This document shows, piece by piece, positions 7,209 through 10,287 of a DNA stretch of 10,287 nucleotides. How positions within the stretch are numbered: the first letter of the stretch is position 1; the number at the start of each line of letters is the position of its first letter. The DNA is taken from positions 1 to 10,287 of the forward strand of contig JALSIK010000372.1 of the NCBI GenBank assembly GCA_026990045.1, read 5' to 3'. The notes below the pieces were generated by a model that ran no database searches, was not told where the DNA came from, and saw nothing but the letters and a program-made list of their open reading frames with translations. The DNA comes from Chromatiales bacterium. GTDB taxonomy: Bacteria > Pseudomonadota > Gammaproteobacteria > CAMYNG01. The position numbers and the translations under genes are program-made.

Positions 7209-8311
7209 GCCGCCCTCCCCGTCTGCTCGTAGATGGACTCCATGCGCTGGACCATGGCGGGAATGGAAAACCGCCGCTCGGCCACGCGCCGCGCTTCCGT
7301 GCCCAGGCGCCGGCGCAGTTCCACGTCGCCCACCAGGCGTCCCATGGCCCGGGCCAGGGCCAGGTGATCGTCGCTGGGATAAAGCAGGCCCGTGCGCTCG
7401 TGTTCCAGCAGCTCCACGTTGCCCCCCACCCGCGACGCCACCACCGGCCGGCCGGCAGCCATGCCTTCCAGGATGGTGTTGGACAGCCCTTCGCGGAACG
7501 AGGGCAGGACCACGAAGTCCGCCGCCTGCATGAGCTGCTCCACGTCGTCGCGCTGGCCCAGGAGGCGGAAACACCCCTCCAGCCCGCGGCGCACGATTTC
7601 CGTCTCCACCCGCGACCGCAGCTCGCCGTCGCCGGCCAGGCACATCACCGGGACCGGCCCCGACTCCTTGAGCACGGCCATGGCCCGGACCAGCGACGGC
7701 AGGTTCTTGTGTTCCACGAAGCGGCCCACGAACAGCCCCATCACCTCCCCGTCCCCGATGCCCAGGGACGCCCGCAGCGCGGCCAGGCGGTCGGCCGGCA
7801 CCTCCGGCGGGATCTCGATGCCGTTGTACACCACCTCCACCCGTTCCGGCTCCAGGCCCATCCGTTCCAGCGCATAGTCGGCCCCGGCCCGGGAATTGGA
7901 CACCACGCAGTCCGAGTAACGGCTGACCCAGCGCTTGATGCGCCACTGCAGGGGGCTGTACCACTCGTAGCGCCCCCGGATGGAGCTGACGAATCCGCCG
8001 CGGCCGTTGACACCGTGCGCCACCATGCCCCAGAGCTCGGCCGAAAAGGCGAAGCAGTGCATCACGTCGTATCCCCCCTCGCGGATGCGGCGCGCCAGCC
8101 CGGCGACGAAACGCGGATCCAGCGGGCGGCGCTTGGGCACCTGGAGCACGGGGATCCCCATCTCCTCGAGCTCGTCCACCAGGTGCGAGCGGTTGCGGAA
8201 ATACAGCACCGACGGCTGGAACCGTTCCCGGTCGATGTGGCGCAGCAGGCGCACGATCTGGCGCTGGCTGCCGCCCACTTCCATTTCGTCGGTCACGATG
8301 AGCAGGCGCAC
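7205..8311 (-). CDS. GT4-family glycosyltransferase, GTG start
   Basis: A 368-residue GT-B-fold glycosyltransferase. The N-terminal strand and donor-side loop read RLLIVTDEMEVGGSQRQIV (residues 2-20). The C-terminal donor-binding half has LFVGRFVEHKN (193-203), with Arg197 and Lys202, LAGDGEL (225-231), LPSFREGLSN (269-278), and E-x7-E at Glu274 and Glu282, followed by GMAAGRPVVA. This is a typical retaining GT4 enzyme expected to act in the cytoplasm on a lipid-linked acceptor; its sugar is unknown. The GTG start is preferred because the next ATG (codon 10) would remove the first beta strand, and a GGAGG sits at 8325-8321. It starts two bases after the upstream stop and its own stop overlaps the AsnB-like start by four bases (ATGA). 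Confidence 0.9.
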   Translation of the reverse strand: MRLLIVTDEMEVGGSQRQIVRLLRHIDRERFQPSVLYFRNRSHLVDELEEMGIPVLQVPKRRPLDPRFVAGLARRIREGGYDVMHCFAFSAELWGMVAHGVNGRGGFVSSIRGRYEWYSPLQWRIKRWVSRYSDCVVSNSRAGADYALERMGLEPERVEVVYNGIEIPPEVPADRLAALRASLGIGDGEVMGLFVGRFVEHKNLPSLVRAMAVLKESGPVPVMCLAGDGELRSRVETEIVRRGLEGCFRLLGQRDDVEQLMQAADFVVLPSFREGLSNTILEGMAAGRPVVASRVGGNVELLEHERTGLLYPSDDHLALARAMGRLVGDVELRRRLGTEARRVAERRFSIPAMVQRMESIYEQTGRAA

Positions 8312-8312
8312 C

Positions 8313-9527
8313 TCAGCCGGCCTCCCCGACCACCTGGTGGAACAACCGCTGCAGCTTGGCCGCCTCTTTCTCCACGTCGAATTCGCGCTCGATGCGCTGG
8401 CGCGCGGCCCGCGCCAGCGCCTCCTGCAGGGCGGGGTTGGACAGCAACCGGGCCAGGGCCCCGGCCAGGGCGGCGACGTCCCCCGGCGGCGCCAGCAGCC
8501 CGGTGACCCCGTCCTCGACCAGTTCCGGGATCCCGGACACCGTGGTGGACACCACCGGCGTGCCCACCGCCATGGCCTCCATGAGGGACACCGGGATGCC
8601 GTCCCGCCCGCCGTCGCGATCCACCACCGCCGGCAGCACGAAGGCCGCCGCCGCCAGCAGGCTCGCGCGCACCGCGTCCTGGGGCCGGGCCCCCGCGAGC
8701 CTGACCCGCGACTCCAGCCGGAGATCCCGGATGAGCCGGTCCAGGTGTCCCCGGAGCGGCCCGTCGCCGATGATCTCGCACTCGAAGTCCACGCCCTGGT
8801 CGCGCAGCCGCGCACAGGCCCGGACGAGGGTATCCAGGCCCTTCATCTCCACCAGGCGGGCGACGGCCAGGATCTTCCCCGCCTGCTTGCGGCTGCGGTC
8901 GTAGCGGAACTCGGCCAGGCGCACGCCGCAGTGGATCACCCGCATCTTGTCGCCCAGGTCGAGGCCGCGCTCCTGCTCCAGGAACCGGCAATTGAAACGG
9001 GAGATGGTCACCCCGAAGGCGGCGGCACGGATCTTCCACTGCAGGAGCTGGTCTTCGAGAAAGATGTCGTGGGCGTGGGAGGTGAACGAAAACGGTACCC
9101 CCAGGTGCTCGGACAGGACCAGGGCCCCGGTGGAGGGATAGGTGGCCCAGTGCGCATGGACCATGTCCGGCCGCCAGCGACGGACGGCGGGCAGGCGTCC
9201 CAGCGTCCGCCACCACACCACCAGGCTCTTGGCCAGGGACGCCGGGCGCCGCCACAGCCCGCGGATCATGGCCCCCAGCAGCCTGGCGTTGCGCCACGGG
9301 TGGCGGAGCAGCGCCGCGGCCACGTTGACCGCGGCCGCCGGCCAGGCCGCCGGGTAGATGACGCGTGAACACAGGGCCTCGGCGTCGGGCTGGACCAGCC
9401 GTTCCTGCGGATGCTTGAGCGAGAGAATGCGCACGTCGTCCCCGCGGCGCAGCAGCGCCTCCAGCTCGCGGACGATGAAGGTCTCCGACCAGCACGGGAA
9501 CAGGGACACCACGTACAGGATCCGCAT
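8313..9527 (-). CDS. WcaL/AmsK-like GT4 glycosyltransferase
   Basis: A 404-residue GT-B-fold enzyme. The N-terminus has the SETFIVRELE pattern (14-23) typical of the colanic-acid WcaL and amylovoran AmsK type of transferase. It is followed by VHAHWATYPS (123-132) and TSHAHDIF (149-156), also characteristic of that group. The donor half has AVARLVEMKG (221-230), with Arg224 and Lys229, IIGDGPL (252-258), and a D-x7-E form of the acidic motif at Asp309 and Glu317 in RDGIPVSLMEAMAVG. The Glu-to-Asp change occurs elsewhere in the GT4 family and need not impair activity. Its role is probably adding one sugar of the repeat unit; substrate specificity cannot be read. The ATG lies 9 bases after the deacetylase stop, and a GAGGGGG stretch overlapping that stop serves as ribosome binding site. 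The stop is followed one base later by the next gene. Confidence 0.92.
   Translation of the reverse strand: MRILYVVSLFPCWSETFIVRELEALLRRGDDVRILSLKHPQERLVQPDAEALCSRVIYPAAWPAAAVNVAAALLRHPWRNARLLGAMIRGLWRRPASLAKSLVVWWRTLGRLPAVRRWRPDMVHAHWATYPSTGALVLSEHLGVPFSFTSHAHDIFLEDQLLQWKIRAAAFGVTISRFNCRFLEQERGLDLGDKMRVIHCGVRLAEFRYDRSRKQAGKILAVARLVEMKGLDTLVRACARLRDQGVDFECEIIGDGPLRGHLDRLIRDLRLESRVRLAGARPQDAVRASLLAAAAFVLPAVVDRDGGRDGIPVSLMEAMAVGTPVVSTTVSGIPELVEDGVTGLLAPPGDVAALAGALARLLSNPALQEALARAARQRIEREFDVEKEAAKLQRLFHQVVGEAG
8321..8325 (-). promoter_or_regulatory. Shine-Dalgarno supporting the GTG start at 8311
   Basis: GGAGG (within GGGGAGG) on the minus strand, 9 bases before the GTG. It overlaps the final codons of the upstream glycosyltransferase gene. 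It supports GTG at 8311 as the start even though no ATG is near. Confidence 0.6.
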
Positions 9528-9536
9528 CGCGCCCCC

Positions 9537-10287
9537 TCAGCCGGTGGTCCCGGCGCGGCCGGCGATGCGCAGCAGGCTGCTGCGCATCGCGTCGTACCTG
9601 CGGTTGCCCAGCACCCGCTTGGCCCACCGCGTCATCGTGAACCGCGTCGCCTGTACCGCGAGCGCGCCCGTGCGCGCCCCCATCCAGGCGGCCACGGTGC
9701 CGGGCGCGGTCCCGGCCAGCACCGCCAGGCGCGGGATGCCGCCACCGGCCCCGCGCCCGTTCCAGTAGCCCGGGCGGGACGTGCACACCGCCTCGTACCC
9801 CAGTTCGCGCGCCACCTCCACCACCGGCCCGGTGATCCGCCCGCCCGGCGGCGCGAACAGGGTCACGGGCACACCCAGCCGATCCTCGATCATGGCCTTG
9901 CTCTGGTGGAGTTCGGCGCGCACTTCCCGCGCCGACAGTTCATCGAAATAGCGATGGGTGTAGCCGTGCGACTGGATGGACATGCCCGCCGCCGCCATCT
10001 CGCGCAGCTGGGCCCAGGTGACGAAACCGGTGCTCCCCACCACGGACGGGTTGACGAAGAAATCCGCCGTCGCCCCCTCGTCCATCAGCAGGGGAAAGGC
10101 CTGGGTGAAATTGGTCTCGTGGCCGTCATCGAAGGTGAGGCCCACCGCGCCCCGCTCCCGCTCCGCGGGCCGTCGCCGCAGGTCCCGCACCGCGCGCACG
10201 ACCCGGCCCATTGCCCGGGCCTCGCGCAGGTGGCGGCGAAAGCCGGCGGCATCCACCGCGTACCGGGGATCGGCGTGCTCCAGCTCG
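9537..10287 (-). CDS. Polysaccharide deacetylase (NodB homology), 5' part missing
   Basis: The frame is open through the window edge, so the N-terminus is missing. A GTG at 10256 is unlikely to be the true start, because the upstream in-frame codons give HADPRYAVDAAGF, which reads like the usual lead-in to this domain. Counting from that GTG, the NodB catalytic pattern is LTFDDG (40-45, base and metal Asp), then SHGYTH (96-101, the metal-binding H-x3-H), then LFAPPGGR (133-140). These carbohydrate esterase family 4 enzymes remove N- or O-acetyl groups from glycans using a divalent metal. A C-terminal tail of about 80 residues follows, ending in a basic segment. Whether the enzyme is cytoplasmic or exported depends on the unseen N-terminus. 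As the first gene visible upstream of the transferases, it probably deacetylates an amino sugar of the same polysaccharide or its lipid-linked precursor. Confidence 0.88.
   Translation of the reverse strand, partial: ELEHADPRYAVDAAGFRRHLREARAMGRVVRAVRDLRRRPAERERGAVGLTFDDGHETNFTQAFPLLMDEGATADFFVNPSVVGSTGFVTWAQLREMAAAGMSIQSHGYTHRYFDELSAREVRAELHQSKAMIEDRLGVPVTLFAPPGGRITGPVVEVARELGYEAVCTSRPGYWNGRGAGGGIPRLAVLAGTAPGTVAAWMGARTGALAVQATRFTMTRWAKRVLGNRRYDAMRSSLLRIAGRAGTTG

Noticed and set aside
5265..7232. A plus-strand open frame of 655 codons antisense to the Cys-less AsnB-like gene
   Set aside because: It mirrors the codon structure of the minus-strand gene, has no family motif, and its composition is typical of a high-GC shadow frame. 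The same applies to the plus-strand frames at 7166-8506 and 7980-9368.
7209..7964. An upstream extension of the Cys-less AsnB-like gene that might restore a glutaminase N-terminus
   Set aside because: The frame is open, but it overlaps the GT4 gene and its translation is Gly/Arg/Ala-rich with no MCG, RGPD or NGEIYN. The ATG at 7208 has a good ribosome binding site and an ATGA overlap.
1..10287. An exosortase/PEP-CTERM-linked exopolysaccharide locus
   Set aside because: The gene mix resembles such loci, but no exosortase, PEP-CTERM protein or chain-length determinant gene is in the window, so the link cannot be supported.

Overview
The window is a dense, GC-rich (roughly two thirds G+C by eye) stretch of bacterial chromosome in which every gene I can support lies on the minus strand. 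The genes form part of a surface polysaccharide (exopolysaccharide, capsule or O-antigen) locus. Composition and gene families suit a high-GC proteobacterium, but no gene here fixes the lineage. Both ends cut through a gene, so the locus continues on both sides.

Read in the direction of transcription (from 10287 down to 1), the order is: a NodB-type polysaccharide deacetylase missing its N-terminus (9537-10287); a WcaL/AmsK-like GT4 glycosyltransferase (8313-9527); a second GT4 glycosyltransferase with a GTG start (7205-8311); an asparagine-synthetase-like protein with a degenerate glutaminase half (5298-7208); a third GT4 glycosyltransferase (4124-5311); a complete AsnB-type glutamine-dependent amidotransferase (2205-4124); a MurJ/MviN-type flippase (567-2159); and the N-terminal part of an O-antigen ligase/polymerase-like membrane protein (1-567). 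Four of the seven junctions overlap, by 1, 4, 14 and 1 bases. Two are gaps of 1 and 9 bases. The only real gap is 45 bases, between the complete amidotransferase and the flippase. This is the layout of one co-transcribed, translationally coupled operon. No promoter, terminator, RNA gene, CRISPR array, insertion sequence or tRNA was seen.

The genes fit one pathway. Three cytoplasmic glycosyltransferases assemble a repeat unit on a lipid carrier. The amidotransferase-like proteins and the deacetylase probably modify sugars, for example by uronamide formation and N-deacetylation. The flippase moves the lipid-linked unit across the inner membrane, and the Wzy/WaaL-type protein polymerises or ligates it. 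The sugars themselves cannot be read from the sequence.

The most unusual feature is the pair of AsnB homologues on either side of one glycosyltransferase. One has a full class II glutaminase site. The other keeps the ATP-dependent synthetase half but has no N-terminal Cys and no NGEIYN or RGPD motifs, so it should not hydrolyse glutamine. It may use free ammonia, ammonia from its partner, or a different amine nucleophile. The flippase also lacks several arginines that are conserved in peptidoglycan MurJ, which suggests a dedicated exporter for this polysaccharide.
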